A stretch of DNA of 64,000 bases, from positions 186,001 to 250,000 of the forward strand of contig NZ_PRDM01000006.1 in the NCBI RefSeq assembly GCF_015182285.1, given 5' to 3'. The position numbers and the translations under genes were made by a program. This DNA comes from Flavobacterium hungaricum. GTDB taxonomy: Bacteria; Bacteroidota; Bacteroidia; Flavobacteriales; Flavobacteriaceae. The notes beneath the pieces were generated by a model. That model saw only the letters and a list, made by a program, of their open reading frames with translations. It searched no databases and had not been told where the DNA came from. Of the stretch, positions 24,357 to 34,735 are shown piece by piece; positions within the stretch are counted from its first letter, which is position 1, and each line of letters starts with the position of its first letter.

Positions 24357-25031
24357 ATGAAAAAAAATCAACTCGAAATAGCTTGCTTTAACTACGAATC
24401 TGCCATAATTGCGCAAGAAAATGGTGCGGACAGAATTGAATTATGCGAAAACATGAAACTTGGAGGAACAACTCCAAACTCTATTTTGGTTGTAAAAGTT
24501 CGGGAGAGTCTAAATATTAAAATGCATGTAATTATCAGACCAAGAGGCGGGGATTTTATGTATTCTGATGAAGAACTAACAGAAATGAAACAAGATATTA
24601 AGCAATTGAAAAAATTGGGTGTGGATGGTTTTGTTTTTGGGATTCTGAAAGAAAATGGAAAAGTAAATAAAAAACAAAACAAGGAGTTGGTCCAGCTGGC
24701 ACATCCGCTTTCGTGTACTTTTCACCGTGCTTTTGATGTCGTAAAAGACGTTGAAGAATCTTTGGAAGATGTTATAGAATGCGGTTTTAATACTATTCTT
24801 ACTTCAGGACAAGGTGCAAATGTTTTAGAAGGAATTAAAGTTTTAGAAAAAATTCAAAAATTGGCTGACGAAAGAATTGTGATAATGCCCGGAGGCGGGC
24901 TGCGTTCTACTAATGTTCAGTTAATAGAAGAAAAATTAAAAGAAGAAACTTACTTTCATACGTCGGCCATTACTACAGATTCTGAAACGGCAGATCCTAA
25001 AGAAATAAAAGCAATTTTGGAATATTTATAA
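24357..25031 (+). CDS. cutC: copper homeostasis protein CutC family
   Basis: A 224-residue TIM-barrel protein of the CutC family. The recognisable blocks are EIACFNYESAIIAQENGADRIELCEN, here at residues 7-32, then GGTTPN, IIRPRGGDFMYSDEE, and CTFHRAFDV followed by TILTSGQG and IMPGGGLR. It was linked to copper tolerance, though its biochemical role remains unclear. Cytosolic, complete, monocistronic with a terminator after it. Confidence 0.92.
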   Translation: MKKNQLEIACFNYESAIIAQENGADRIELCENMKLGGTTPNSILVVKVRESLNIKMHVIIRPRGGDFMYSDEELTEMKQDIKQLKKLGVDGFVFGILKENGKVNKKQNKELVQLAHPLSCTFHRAFDVVKDVEESLEDVIECGFNTILTSGQGANVLEGIKVLEKIQKLADERIVIMPGGGLRSTNVQLIEEKLKEETYFHTSAITTDSETADPKEIKAILEYL

Positions 25032-25039
25032 AATAAAAA

Positions 25040-25078
25040 AAATCCTGAAGTTTGGCATAACTTCAGGATTTTCCTTTT
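25040..25078. terminator. terminator of cutC
   Basis: AATCCTGAAGTT / AACTTCAGGATT perfect stem, 6-nt loop, A-rich left and T-rich right; could also serve the convergent gene at 25116. Confidence 0.85.
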
Positions 25079-25115
25079 CTACAAGTATTCTAAAAAAATA
25101 AGTAATAAAGGAAGA

Positions 25116-27533
25116 TTAGAACATTCCTCCGCCGCCTTTATTAGTATTGTCATCTCTTTGTTTACGCTGTAATTTTTTGATTTTACTGCTTCCAAAGTTA
25201 TAGGTTAATCCTAAATATACCGTTTGGCTTTCCCATGTAAACTGACCTGTTTGGCCGTACGGATACTCAGTATCAAACGCATATTTCATAGTGTTGAAAA
25301 CGTCATTGAAACGTACACTGATATTCATTTTGTTATCTAACAATGTATAACGTGAACCAATATCCATTTTATACATCTCGTGACTATTATTTTGAACCCC
25401 GTCAACAGCACCTCTGTAGAATCCGAAAAGTAAGAAACTTAAACGTTTATTTGCTTTGAAGTTCGAGTTCATACGTCCGTTAAATGCTGCAACAGTTACC
25501 TTTCTGTTTTCTGCGATAATTTGATTATTGTCTTCGCTAAATTTAGACACAACTCCTTCTTGATTTATACTTGAAAAATCAATAGATGGCTGGATGTCCC
25601 ACCATTTTGTAATTTTATAATTCATTGACACTTCAAATCCATAAGCGGTATTGTGGTCAAAGTTTGTGTAAGACATAATTTGTTTATTTCCACTTGGATC
25701 GGTTGGATCTGGGTATAAAATTCTGCTGATTTGATCATTGATGCTTCTCACAAAAACACCAGCTGTAAAGCTTCCTTTTTCAAGAGTTTTAGTATAATTT
25801 ACTTCTACAGAATTAGTAAACTGAGGTCTTAGATCTGGATTTCCTATCGAAGTTACTAACGGAGTAGAAAACTCACGAATTGGTTTTGTCTGTCCTAAAC
25901 TCGGACGGTCAACACGACGGCTGTAGCTTAATTGTAAAGTGTTTTTCTCATTTACGTTATAAGTCAAATAAGCAGAAGGATATAAGGTAAGATAATCATC
26001 GTCGTACTTAGTTTCGCCATGATTTAAATTTGCCTGCATTTTATAACTTTCACCACGAAGACCTAATTGATAACTGATTTTTTTGAATTTTTGTCCAAAA
26101 GTTACATACGCAGAATAGATATCAGTATCATAAGTATAATTAGAGATTAAGTTCTGCGACGGGTTTTGATCGTTTATTCGGCTGTAATCATTGTCAGTTC
26201 TTGTTAATCTTGCCTCAGCTCCAGCTTCAAGAGTGGTTTTTTCGTTTAACGGATTTACATAGTCAATGTTTACAGTACTTAGTTTTCGGTTGTTAGTCAA
26301 GAAATCATTATAAATATCTGAACTTTGAGTGTTATTAGTCGTTGTGATTTGATTGTCAAAATTTGCATTTTGACTTTCCTTCGTGTCACTGTAGTTTCCT
26401 TCAAAATCTAAAGTGTGTCCTTCTTTTTTAAAGATATGTTTGTAAGCCAAGTTATAAGTTCCAGTTTTATTAGGTCCTTGATATCTTGATTTTTGATACA
26501 TATTAGCAATGTTATCTGGAGAATTAATATAATCAATGTCAGTATTCACTATACCATTTCCAGTTGATTTATTTTGATTCGTGTAGATAGACAAAGTATT
26601 GTGATCATCTATTAAATAATCCATACCAATTTTATACAAGTAGGATTCATTGTCGTTAACAATATCTAATTTTTGAGTAACAGTTCGATCTGATCTTTCG
26701 ATAAAACCATCATTAAAGTATTTTCCAGAGTTGTTTCCAGCATTTCCAAAAAAGTTTACTTTTCCGGTTTTGTAGTTCAAATCTAAAGATTGGTTAAACT
26801 TAGCCGTTTCTCCAAAAGTGATACCTCCGCTGTAACTTCCGTTAAAACCAGTATTAGCATTTTTATGCAAAATGATATTGATGATACCAGACATTCCTTC
26901 TGGATTGTATTTGGCACTTGGATTGGTAATCAGCTCAATTTTTTTGATTGATGTTGATGGAATCTGTTTCAGCAACTGCGCTGGGTCAATATTACTTGGT
27001 CTTCCATCGATTAATACACGGACATTGTCGTTCCCGCGAAGCGAAAGTTTACCGTCCTGGTCTACATTCACAGACGGAATATTGTTCATAATGTCCGATG
27101 CAGAGGCTCCCGCAGTAGTTAAATCTTTTCCGACGTTTACTACTTTTCTATCGATTTTTTGTTCGATTGTTGAGCGTTCAGCTACAATATTTACGCCTTT
27201 CAACTGTGTTGCTTCTTCTTCAAGAGCTGCGTTTACAGTTGCCGCTTTTTTGTTTTCGCTTAAAATTACAGAACCGATGTATTTTCTAAATCCAATATAT
27301 TGAATTTCGATCGTGTAACTTTTTAAAGCGATGTTTTTAAATGAAAAGTCTCCGTTGTCATCGGTATTTACTCCAGCTACAACTTTGCCGTTTTCTTTTA
27401 AAGAAACGCTTGCATAAGATATTGGTGCTTTATTCGACTTTTCTGTAATTTTCCCAGAAACCGATCCGGTGTTCTGGGCTTGTGCTGCTGCAAATACCCC
27501 CAGTAATGCAAGCAGAAAGAATTTTAATTTCAT
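25116..27533 (-). CDS. TonB-dependent outer-membrane receptor-like protein
   Basis: An 805-residue outer-membrane protein. A signal peptide (LLGVFAAAQAQ) is followed by a carboxypeptidase-regulatory-like beta domain (GSVSGKITEKSNKAPISYASV) and a plug domain with SDIMNNIPSVNVDQDGKLSLRG and VRVLIDGRPSN. The rest is a long barrel of alternating strands (OMP_b-brl_3-like). The C-terminus is a lysine/arginine- and glycine-rich tail after the last strand. It is of the Bacteroidota group often present without a SusD partner. The ligand is unknown. Confidence 0.9.
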   Translation of the reverse strand: MKLKFFLLALLGVFAAAQAQNTGSVSGKITEKSNKAPISYASVSLKENGKVVAGVNTDDNGDFSFKNIALKSYTIEIQYIGFRKYIGSVILSENKKAATVNAALEEEATQLKGVNIVAERSTIEQKIDRKVVNVGKDLTTAGASASDIMNNIPSVNVDQDGKLSLRGNDNVRVLIDGRPSNIDPAQLLKQIPSTSIKKIELITNPSAKYNPEGMSGIINIILHKNANTGFNGSYSGGITFGETAKFNQSLDLNYKTGKVNFFGNAGNNSGKYFNDGFIERSDRTVTQKLDIVNDNESYLYKIGMDYLIDDHNTLSIYTNQNKSTGNGIVNTDIDYINSPDNIANMYQKSRYQGPNKTGTYNLAYKHIFKKEGHTLDFEGNYSDTKESQNANFDNQITTTNNTQSSDIYNDFLTNNRKLSTVNIDYVNPLNEKTTLEAGAEARLTRTDNDYSRINDQNPSQNLISNYTYDTDIYSAYVTFGQKFKKISYQLGLRGESYKMQANLNHGETKYDDDYLTLYPSAYLTYNVNEKNTLQLSYSRRVDRPSLGQTKPIREFSTPLVTSIGNPDLRPQFTNSVEVNYTKTLEKGSFTAGVFVRSINDQISRILYPDPTDPSGNKQIMSYTNFDHNTAYGFEVSMNYKITKWWDIQPSIDFSSINQEGVVSKFSEDNNQIIAENRKVTVAAFNGRMNSNFKANKRLSFLLFGFYRGAVDGVQNNSHEMYKMDIGSRYTLLDNKMNISVRFNDVFNTMKYAFDTEYPYGQTGQFTWESQTVYLGLTYNFGSSKIKKLQRKQRDDNTNKGGGGMF

Positions 27534-27865
27534 GATTAGTTAGGTGATTGATTTGATTTGATTGATGATGATTTTGTTAGTTTTTGCTTTTTTTATTTTT
27601 TTTTGATTAGCCTCAAATAAAATTTGAAGTCCCTATTAAGACTCTTGTATTTAGAATATGTTACACTAAATTTTAGAAAATTTTATAAAAATTTTTAGAA
27701 CTGCTGTTTTATAACACTTTAAGCTTTTGGTTTTTTGATAATTTTAATAACCAGAAACATTGAGTTTTTATCAAATTCAAATTGTTTTGCTGAATTTAAT
27801 ATGTTTTTGATTTTCTGTAATTGATGAATAAGCAGTATCTTTGCTCACTTTAAAATTAAGTTTAC
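27534..27865. other. divergent intergenic region, argS promoter element
   Basis: A 332-bp spacer between the divergent receptor gene and argS. TATCTTTG at 27836-27843 is a good -7 element for argS (start 27866). A TTG at the usual -33 distance is not present. I see no gene, RNA or hairpin in the remainder. Confidence 0.5.
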
Positions 27866-29647
27866 ATGTCATTAGCACAAATTCTAACACCTTCTATACA
27901 AAAAGCAATACAGGCATTATTTGATGTTACTGTTGATAAAATTGAGTTTCAAACTACTAGAAAAGAGTTTGAAGGCGATATAACAATGGTAATTTTTCCC
28001 TTACTAAAAGTGACTAAGAGTAATCCTGTTGAACTGGGAAATAAAATTGGAAATTACCTTGTAGAAAATTTTTCTGAAGTGGCACGTTTTAACGTAGTTT
28101 CGGGTTTCTTAAATATTGTAATCTCTGATAATTACTACTTAAATTTCTTTAATGGAATCAAAGATCAAAAGCAGTACGGTTTTGTAACTCCAAATCCAGA
28201 AGAAAAAGCGGTAATGGTAGAATATTCTTCACCAAATACCAATAAGCCTCTGCATTTAGGCCACGTTCGTAACAATCTGTTAGGATATTCTGTTGCAGAG
28301 ATTTTAAAAGCTTCGGGTAAAAAAGTCTATAAAACGCAAATCATCAACGATAGAGGAATTCATATCTGTAAATCGATGCTGGCTTGGGAAAAATTCGGAA
28401 ACGGAGAAACTCCAGAGACTTCTGGTCTAAAAGGAGATAAATTGGTTGGAAAATATTATGTAGAATTTGATAAAGCTTACAAAACTGAAATTAACAGTTT
28501 GATTGAAGCCGGAAAAACAGAAGACGAAGCAAAAAAACAAGCTCCAATTATTATCGAAGCTCAAGATATGCTTAAGAAATGGGAAGCTGGTGACGAAAAA
28601 GTAATGGAGCTTTGGAACAAAATGAACCAATGGGTTTATGCTGGTTTTGAAACTACTTATGCTAATCTTGGAGTTAATTTTGATAGATATTACTACGAAA
28701 GCAACACTTACTTACTAGGAAAAGATGTTGTACAGGTAGGTCTTGATAAAGGTGTTTTTGAAAAAGATCCCGATGGTTCTGTTTGGATCGATTTGACAGC
28801 TGAAGGTCTGGATCGTAAAATTGTACTGCGTTCTGATGGCACTGCTGTTTACATGACGCAGGATATCGGAACAGCAATTCAGCGTGTAAAAGATATGCCC
28901 GATGTAGGCGGAATGATTTATACTGTTGGTAACGAACAAGATCATCATTTTAAAGTTTTATTCTTAATTCTAAAAAAACTTGGTTTTGACTGGGCTTCAA
29001 ATTTATACCATTTATCATACGGGATGGTTGATCTTCCGTCTGGAAAAATGAAAAGCCGTGAAGGAACTGTTGTCGATGCAGATGATTTGATGCAGGATAT
29101 GACGGATACGGCCAAACAAATCTCTGAAGATTTAGGGAAATTAGACAGCTATTCGGCAGAAGAAAAAGCCAAATTGTACAAAACAATTGGTTTAGGAGCA
29201 TTGAAATATTATATCTTAAAAATTGATCCTAAGAAACGTATTATGTTTAATCCAGAAGAGTCTGTTGATTTTGCTGGAAATACAGGGCCTTTTATTCAAT
29301 ATACTTACGCTAGGATTCAGTCGATAATTCGCAAAGCCGATTTTGATTACAATGTTACATTGAATGAACTCGAAGTAATGCATGAAAAAGAAAAAGAATT
29401 GGTAAAACAAATCGAACTTTTTCCAGAAATAATTCAAAATGCAGCTCAAAATCACAGTCCCGCATTGATTGCTAATTATACTTATGACTTAGTAAAAGAA
29501 TATAATTCGTTCTATCAATCAGTTCATATTTTAGGAGAAGTAGATTTGACTAAAAAGATATTCAGAGTACAGCTTTCTCAAAAAGTTGCAGAGATAATTA
29601 AATCTGCCTTTGAATTATTAGGAATTGAAGTTCCAGAGCGAATGTAG
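27866..29647 (+). CDS. argS: arginine--tRNA ligase
   Basis: A 593-residue class I aminoacyl-tRNA synthetase charging tRNA-Arg. The N-terminal Add-1-like domain is followed by the HIGH motif as PLHLGHVRNN after SSPNTNKP. The KMSKS position reads GKMKSREG, a common ArgS variant. The C-terminal DALR anticodon domain ends in FELLGIEVPERM, the typical ArgS tail. Monocistronic and followed by a clear terminator. Confidence 0.97.
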   Translation: MSLAQILTPSIQKAIQALFDVTVDKIEFQTTRKEFEGDITMVIFPLLKVTKSNPVELGNKIGNYLVENFSEVARFNVVSGFLNIVISDNYYLNFFNGIKDQKQYGFVTPNPEEKAVMVEYSSPNTNKPLHLGHVRNNLLGYSVAEILKASGKKVYKTQIINDRGIHICKSMLAWEKFGNGETPETSGLKGDKLVGKYYVEFDKAYKTEINSLIEAGKTEDEAKKQAPIIIEAQDMLKKWEAGDEKVMELWNKMNQWVYAGFETTYANLGVNFDRYYYESNTYLLGKDVVQVGLDKGVFEKDPDGSVWIDLTAEGLDRKIVLRSDGTAVYMTQDIGTAIQRVKDMPDVGGMIYTVGNEQDHHFKVLFLILKKLGFDWASNLYHLSYGMVDLPSGKMKSREGTVVDADDLMQDMTDTAKQISEDLGKLDSYSAEEKAKLYKTIGLGALKYYILKIDPKKRIMFNPEESVDFAGNTGPFIQYTYARIQSIIRKADFDYNVTLNELEVMHEKEKELVKQIELFPEIIQNAAQNHSPALIANYTYDLVKEYNSFYQSVHILGEVDLTKKIFRVQLSQKVAEIIKSAFELLGIEVPERM

Positions 29648-29671
29648 TTAATAGAAATAAATAAAAATTGA

Positions 29672-29708
29672 AAAGCCAATAGTTGTAAAACTATTGGCTT
29701 TTTTTATT
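29672..29708 (+). terminator. terminator of argS
   Basis: AAAGCCAATAGT / ACTATTGGCTTT stem with a TGTAAA loop and a long T run. Confidence 0.9.
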
Positions 29709-30041
29709 GTTTTTTAGGCTTTTAAGGGTATTCCACGTTTTATTTCCGTCTTATTTTTGTTACAAATTATTCCGTAGTATTTATTGTTAGTATTATTAAC
29801 ATAAATCGATTTTTTGCATAAAAAGAATTATAAAGTTGTCTGTTTTGATTCTGAAAAGAGAGGCAATTTTTGATCCCATATTTGTTTTTAACTATTTTGA
29901 ATTAGTAAGCTTTTAGTAAAAAAAACAAAGGGAAATAAAACCATCTAACTTATCAAGATGGTTTTTTTATGCCTCATAAGTTTTTCTCACCATCGTTTTA
30001 ACAAATTACCAAATATTAAAATGTTAAATGACAGTAAAATC
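29709..30041 (+). other. spacer with an orphan terminator, possible small RNA
   Basis: A gene-less spacer between the argS terminator and the susC promoter. It contains a second intrinsic terminator at 29947-29969 (AACCATCT / AAGATGGTT-type stem, T7 run) that no annotated gene needs. A promoter-like CATATTTG occurs at about 29877-29884. A short non-coding transcript ending at the hairpin is possible but unproven. Confidence 0.3.
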
Positions 30042-30071
30042 TTGTTAAAAATAATTTAATTTTATAAGTTG
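30042..30071 (+). promoter_or_regulatory. promoter of susC-susD pair
   Basis: TTG, 20 nt, then TAAGTTG, a -7 element one base short of consensus, about 29 nt before the start codon. Confidence 0.4.
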
Positions 30072-30099
30072 CGCCCCTAAAATTAAAAAAGGACTATAA

Positions 30100-33000
30100 A
30101 TGAGAAAGAAAATTACGGGGTTCTTGGTTATGCTGTTTGTCATAACAACGCAATTAAATTTTGCGCAAGAAAGAGCAATTTCAGGAAAGGTGTCAGATGC
30201 AAATGGCCCGATTCCGGGGGCAAATGTGCTTATAAAAGGTACAAAAACGGGAGTTCAAACAGATTTCGATGGAAAGTATACCATAAAAGCATCGCCAAAT
30301 CAAACTTTAGTATTTAGTTATATTGGCTTGAAAACGCAGGAAATGTTAGCTAGCTCTGTTACAATCAATGTAAAAATGGTTGATGCAGCTGCTCAGGAGC
30401 TTGATGGAGTTGTTGTTACAGCTTTAGGAGTTAAAAAAGAAAAAAAAGCATTAGGATATGCTACTCAAGAAGTTAAAGCTACCGAATTAACAAGAGGGAA
30501 TAATAACAGTTTAGCTGGGGCTCTCCAAGGAAAATTAGCAGGTGTACAAGTCACTCCTTCTAGTGGTGCTCCAGGAGCTTCCTCTCAAATTGTAATTCGT
30601 GGAGCTCGTTCTTTCACAGGAAATAATACTCCTTTATATGTAATTGATGGTATGCCTGTGGCATCACAAGCTGATTACAGTACAGGAAATAGCGTTAGTG
30701 GATCAGATAGCGCTAACAGAGCGGTTGATATTGACCCAAACGATATTGAATCGATCAACATTCTAAAAGGACAAGCTGCTTCAGCAATTTATGGGCTTAG
30801 GGCTTCAAATGGAGTAATTGTAATTACAACTAAAAGCGGAAGAGGGGCTTCTAAAAATGGTAAACCTACTATAAATTTCAACAGTTCTATTACTGTAGAT
30901 AACATTTCCAGAAAGATTGATTTTCAAAATGAATATGCACAAGGAACTAAAGGTACATACGATCCAACAAATTCTTTGTCTTGGGGTCCAAAAATTTCTG
31001 ATTTACCAAATGATGCGAAATATGGAGGAAGTGTTGCTAATACTTTGAATGGCATGGACGCAACAGTATATGCAGGTAAATATTATGTGCCACAAAGAGC
31101 TGCAGCTGGCTTAGATCCGTGGGTAACTCCTAGAGTGTACGATAATTTTGGTGATTTCTTTAAAACCGGAATAACAGTCAACAATTCTTTTAGTATAACA
31201 CAAACAAATGATAAAAGCAGCTATGCATTTACTTTAGGTTCGTCAAATCAGGATGGTTTTGTATCTGAAACAGGAATGGATCGATATAATGCCAAAGCAT
31301 CGTTCAGTACAAAATTAAGTGAAGAGTGGAAAACTGGATTTGTGGGTAATTATGTTACGACTAAAATTCAAAAGGCTACAGGTGCAAATGATTCATCTGT
31401 TGCAGGTGCATTTGCAAGCCCGATCAGCTACGATTTAAAAGGAAACGGATTTGAAAATCCAAGCGACCCTTATAAGCAAATTTACTACAGAACAACAGGG
31501 TTTAACAATCCTTATTGGGCAGCTAAGCACAATATATTTGACGAACAAACAGAGCGTTTTTATGGGAACAGCTATGTTGAATTTATGCCAAAAATCGCGG
31601 TAGACGACCAACATAAAATTAGCTTCCGTTACCAGCTTGGAGCGGATACCTATACCACTAATTATAGAAATATAGAAGAGTATGGTAACAAACAAACTAC
31701 GGCAGGTCACTTATATATTTATGGAATTTCATCACGAACAATTAATTCATTATTCACGGCAAATTATGAATATAAAATATCAGAAGACTTAAACTTAACA
31801 GCTTTGGTTGGGAATGAAATTAACGACAGGTATGAAAAAGTATATGATATGATTGGTAATAATCTTAATTTTGGTGGTTGGGCTAATCTAGCTAATACAC
31901 AGCAAACTGTTGCTACAGATGAAATCAATAATAATCGAACTTTTGGTTTATTCGGAAACGTAAACTTTTCATACAGAAACTTCATTTATTTAGGTGGTAC
32001 TATACGAAATGATATTGTATCATCAATGCCAAGAAACAATCGCTCATTTCTGTATCCTTCAGTATCATTAGGCTTAGTATTAACTGAATTAGAGGCTTTA
32101 AAAGGAAACTCAATATTATCTTTTGCTAAACTTAGAGGGTCTTGGGCTGAGGTAGGTCAAGCAGGAAATTATAAAGCCAATTATTATTCTGTACCTACTT
32201 ACGGAGGTGGCTTTTGGGGAACTGCCCCTGTAAGCTATCCTATTGGCGGGGTAAATTCATACACACCAAATAATGTAATGTATGATCCAAACTTGAAACC
32301 TCAAAATACAAGATCTTATGAATTAGGTGCAGAAGTGAGATTATTTAGTGATCGTGTAAGTATAGATTATACGTATGCTAGACAAAACGTAATAGATCAA
32401 ATTTTTTCAGTGCCATTAGCTGGTTCAACTGGAGCTTCTTCTTTAATGATGAATGGAGGAAAAATTCATACTAACAGTCATGAGTTAATCGTAAGTATTA
32501 GTCCAGTAAGAACTACTGATTTTGATTGGACAATCTCTGCAAATTATACACAAATAGACAACTTTGTTGACGAATTAAAAGAGGGAGTGCCAAATATTTT
32601 CTTAGGAGGATTTGTTACTCCGCAAATTAGAGCAAGTATTGGAGAACGTTTTCCAGTTATTTACGGAACATCTTTTAAAAGAGATGATAAAGGAAATATT
32701 CTAGTTGATAATAATGGATTAGCAATAGCTGGTGAAACTAAATCACTTGGCGAAGTAGCTCCAAAATTCAATTTAGGAGGAACAACTTCTTTCAGATACA
32801 AAAAAATAACTCTTGCTGCTACTTTTGACTGGAAAAACGGAGGGAAAATTTATAGTGGGACAAACTCATTGTTAGATACTTACGGGTTAAGTACGAAAAC
32901 AGGAAACCGTGATGAATTACTGGTTCAGAAAGGTGTAACAGCAACTGGAGAAGTAAACACAAAAGCGGCAACAAAAGAAGCTACCTACACAGTATATTCT

Positions 33001-33261
33001 AACATTGCAGAAACTGCAGTATATGATGCTTCTTTCGTAAAGCTTAGAGAACTTTCTTTAGGTTATACTCTTCCAAAATTTATAACAAGATTTGATATGC
33101 GTTTTTCTGCATTTGCAAGAAACGTTTTGTTATGGGCTAAAATGCCAAATTTAGATCCAGAGTCATCACAAGGAAATAACAACATGGCAGGAGGTTTTGA
33201 GAGATTATCTATTCCGCAAACAACTAGTATTGGAGTTGGAATGAATCTAACAATCAATTAA
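30100..33261 (+). CDS. SusC/RagA-family TonB-linked outer-membrane protein
   Basis: A 1053-residue SusC-type transporter. The signal peptide ends in LNFAQ, then comes a carboxypeptidase-regulatory-like domain (ISGKVSDANGPIPGANVLIKGT.., FDGKYTI). The plug carries the SusC signature GALQGKLAGVQVTPSSGAPG, IVIRGARSF, PLYVIDGMP and ASAIYGLRASNGVIVITTKSG. The remainder is a large barrel ending near GVGMNLTIN. It probably imports oligosaccharides or peptides with the SusD-like lipoprotein encoded 16 bp downstream. No glycosidase, peptidase or regulator gene is next to the pair, so the substrate cannot be inferred. Confidence 0.96.
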   Translation: MRKKITGFLVMLFVITTQLNFAQERAISGKVSDANGPIPGANVLIKGTKTGVQTDFDGKYTIKASPNQTLVFSYIGLKTQEMLASSVTINVKMVDAAAQELDGVVVTALGVKKEKKALGYATQEVKATELTRGNNNSLAGALQGKLAGVQVTPSSGAPGASSQIVIRGARSFTGNNTPLYVIDGMPVASQADYSTGNSVSGSDSANRAVDIDPNDIESINILKGQAASAIYGLRASNGVIVITTKSGRGASKNGKPTINFNSSITVDNISRKIDFQNEYAQGTKGTYDPTNSLSWGPKISDLPNDAKYGGSVANTLNGMDATVYAGKYYVPQRAAAGLDPWVTPRVYDNFGDFFKTGITVNNSFSITQTNDKSSYAFTLGSSNQDGFVSETGMDRYNAKASFSTKLSEEWKTGFVGNYVTTKIQKATGANDSSVAGAFASPISYDLKGNGFENPSDPYKQIYYRTTGFNNPYWAAKHNIFDEQTERFYGNSYVEFMPKIAVDDQHKISFRYQLGADTYTTNYRNIEEYGNKQTTAGHLYIYGISSRTINSLFTANYEYKISEDLNLTALVGNEINDRYEKVYDMIGNNLNFGGWANLANTQQTVATDEINNNRTFGLFGNVNFSYRNFIYLGGTIRNDIVSSMPRNNRSFLYPSVSLGLVLTELEALKGNSILSFAKLRGSWAEVGQAGNYKANYYSVPTYGGGFWGTAPVSYPIGGVNSYTPNNVMYDPNLKPQNTRSYELGAEVRLFSDRVSIDYTYARQNVIDQIFSVPLAGSTGASSLMMNGGKIHTNSHELIVSISPVRTTDFDWTISANYTQIDNFVDELKEGVPNIFLGGFVTPQIRASIGERFPVIYGTSFKRDDKGNILVDNNGLAIAGETKSLGEVAPKFNLGGTTSFRYKKITLAATFDWKNGGKIYSGTNSLLDTYGLSTKTGNRDELLVQKGVTATGEVNTKAATKEATYTVYSNIAETAVYDASFVKLRELSLGYTLPKFITRFDMRFSAFARNVLLWAKMPNLDPESSQGNNNMAGGFERLSIPQTTSIGVGMNLTIN

Positions 33262-33277
33262 TATAATTCAAAAAATC

Positions 33278-34735
33278 ATGAAAAAATATAAAGTGATATT
33301 ACTTTTAGTGATCACGTCAATTTTATTAAATTCTTGTTCAGAGGATAAGATGGACGATATCAACAAAAATGTAAACAATCCAACAGATGTACCAACTCGT
33401 TTTTCTATTACTGACGCTATGACAAGTACTACATTTGGTAACATCGGTTCAGATTTATCTTTCTACACTGGTATTTATGTAGAATTAAACGCAGGGGGCA
33501 GTGGTCAAATGTATAATGCTGAAACAAGAAATGGTGAGCCTATAAGTCAGACTACTTATAACAACTCTTGGAACAGTCAATATCAGACAATGTATAATCT
33601 AAAGTTAATAATTGAAAAATGTACAACTGGAGAGGAAAAAGGTAACTATGCTACATTGGGAATAGCGCAAGTTTTATATGCTTATAATTTAGCTTTATTA
33701 ACTGATATGTATGGAGATGTTCCTTTTTCAGAGGCTTTTCAGCCCGGAGTTGTTTTTCAACCTAAATTGGACCGTCAGGAAGATCTTTACAAAATTGTTT
33801 TTGCAACTTTAGAAGATGCAATTGTTAATTTAGGAAAGACATCAACCTATGCAAGTTTAGGAACTCAAGATTTAATATATCAAGGTAACAAAACAAAATG
33901 GATTAAAGCGGCAAATGGTTTATTGGCACGTTATACGTTGCGTCTTTCTTTTAGACAGCCTGATTACACAAAGGTATTATCTTATGTGAGTAAATCTTTT
34001 ACAAGTAAAGATGAAGAATTTAAAATGAAAAACGATGGCATTCCAAATCCTTATTACCAATTAGATAATGAGAGAGGATATCTATTTGCAAGTAAAAGTT
34101 TATTTGATAAATTAAATGCAAGAGCAAATGATCCACGTGCTGATGGTTATTTTGAAAAAATTCAAAAATCAACAGGAGCACCTTTTACATATGAATTTTT
34201 TATAAATGGTGTGAGTCCACAAAGTCAAAATTATTCATATTCAGCATTAATAAATAAAGCTAATCCAATATTTATGTTAAGCTACCATGAACTATTGTTT
34301 ATTAAGGCTGAAGCAGAGGCAAGAAATTCAGTCGCAGTTATAAGCACAGCTAGTTTAACTGCAGCAGTAAACGCTGCTTTTAACAAAGACGAGGTTATTA
34401 ATTTTTCGTCTACAAATGCTGCAGGATATGTTGCAGGATTAGGCATTACGACTAATGCTGCTCTATTAAAAGAAATTGCTGTACAAAAATATCTGTCATT
34501 CTACGAAAATGAATGTGTTGAAGCTTATAATGATTATAGACGTTTATTGGCAATGTACGGATCAGTTGCAGCACATCCAATTCAATTAGAAAACCCGCTT
34601 AACATAGATAAGTTTCCGCTTAGATTGACTTACGGAAACTCTGATGTCTCGGCAAATAAGAATGTAAAAGCGGCATTCGGAGATGGAACATATGTTTATA
34701 AAGAAAATGTTTGGTGGGCTGGAGGTACTAGATAA
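33278..34735 (+). CDS. SusD/RagB-like nutrient-binding lipoprotein
   Basis: A 485-residue surface lipoprotein (lipobox LNSC, Cys20, followed by SEDK). It partners with the preceding SusC-like protein. The first third is helical with the TPR-type GIAQVLYAYNLALLTDMYGDVPFSEAF block characteristic of SusD-like proteins. ELLFIKAEAEAR and FLSFYENECVEAYNDYRRL match the C-terminal part of the SusD-like_2 subgroup. It probably lids the barrel and captures the ligand, which is unknown. A terminator follows. Confidence 0.94.
   Translation: MKKYKVILLLVITSILLNSCSEDKMDDINKNVNNPTDVPTRFSITDAMTSTTFGNIGSDLSFYTGIYVELNAGGSGQMYNAETRNGEPISQTTYNNSWNSQYQTMYNLKLIIEKCTTGEEKGNYATLGIAQVLYAYNLALLTDMYGDVPFSEAFQPGVVFQPKLDRQEDLYKIVFATLEDAIVNLGKTSTYASLGTQDLIYQGNKTKWIKAANGLLARYTLRLSFRQPDYTKVLSYVSKSFTSKDEEFKMKNDGIPNPYYQLDNERGYLFASKSLFDKLNARANDPRADGYFEKIQKSTGAPFTYEFFINGVSPQSQNYSYSALINKANPIFMLSYHELLFIKAEAEARNSVAVISTASLTAAVNAAFNKDEVINFSSTNAAGYVAGLGITTNAALLKEIAVQKYLSFYENECVEAYNDYRRLLAMYGSVAAHPIQLENPLNIDKFPLRLTYGNSDVSANKNVKAAFGDGTYVYKENVWWAGGTR

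Noticed and set aside
26872..27303. 143-codon plus-strand frame antisense to the TonB-like receptor gene
   Set aside because: Composition of a reverse-complement shadow; the receptor plug domain occupies the opposite strand.
27534..27865. Regulatory RNA in the receptor-argS spacer
   Set aside because: No hairpin-plus-T-run and no conserved riboswitch-like pattern seen; only a -7 element for argS.
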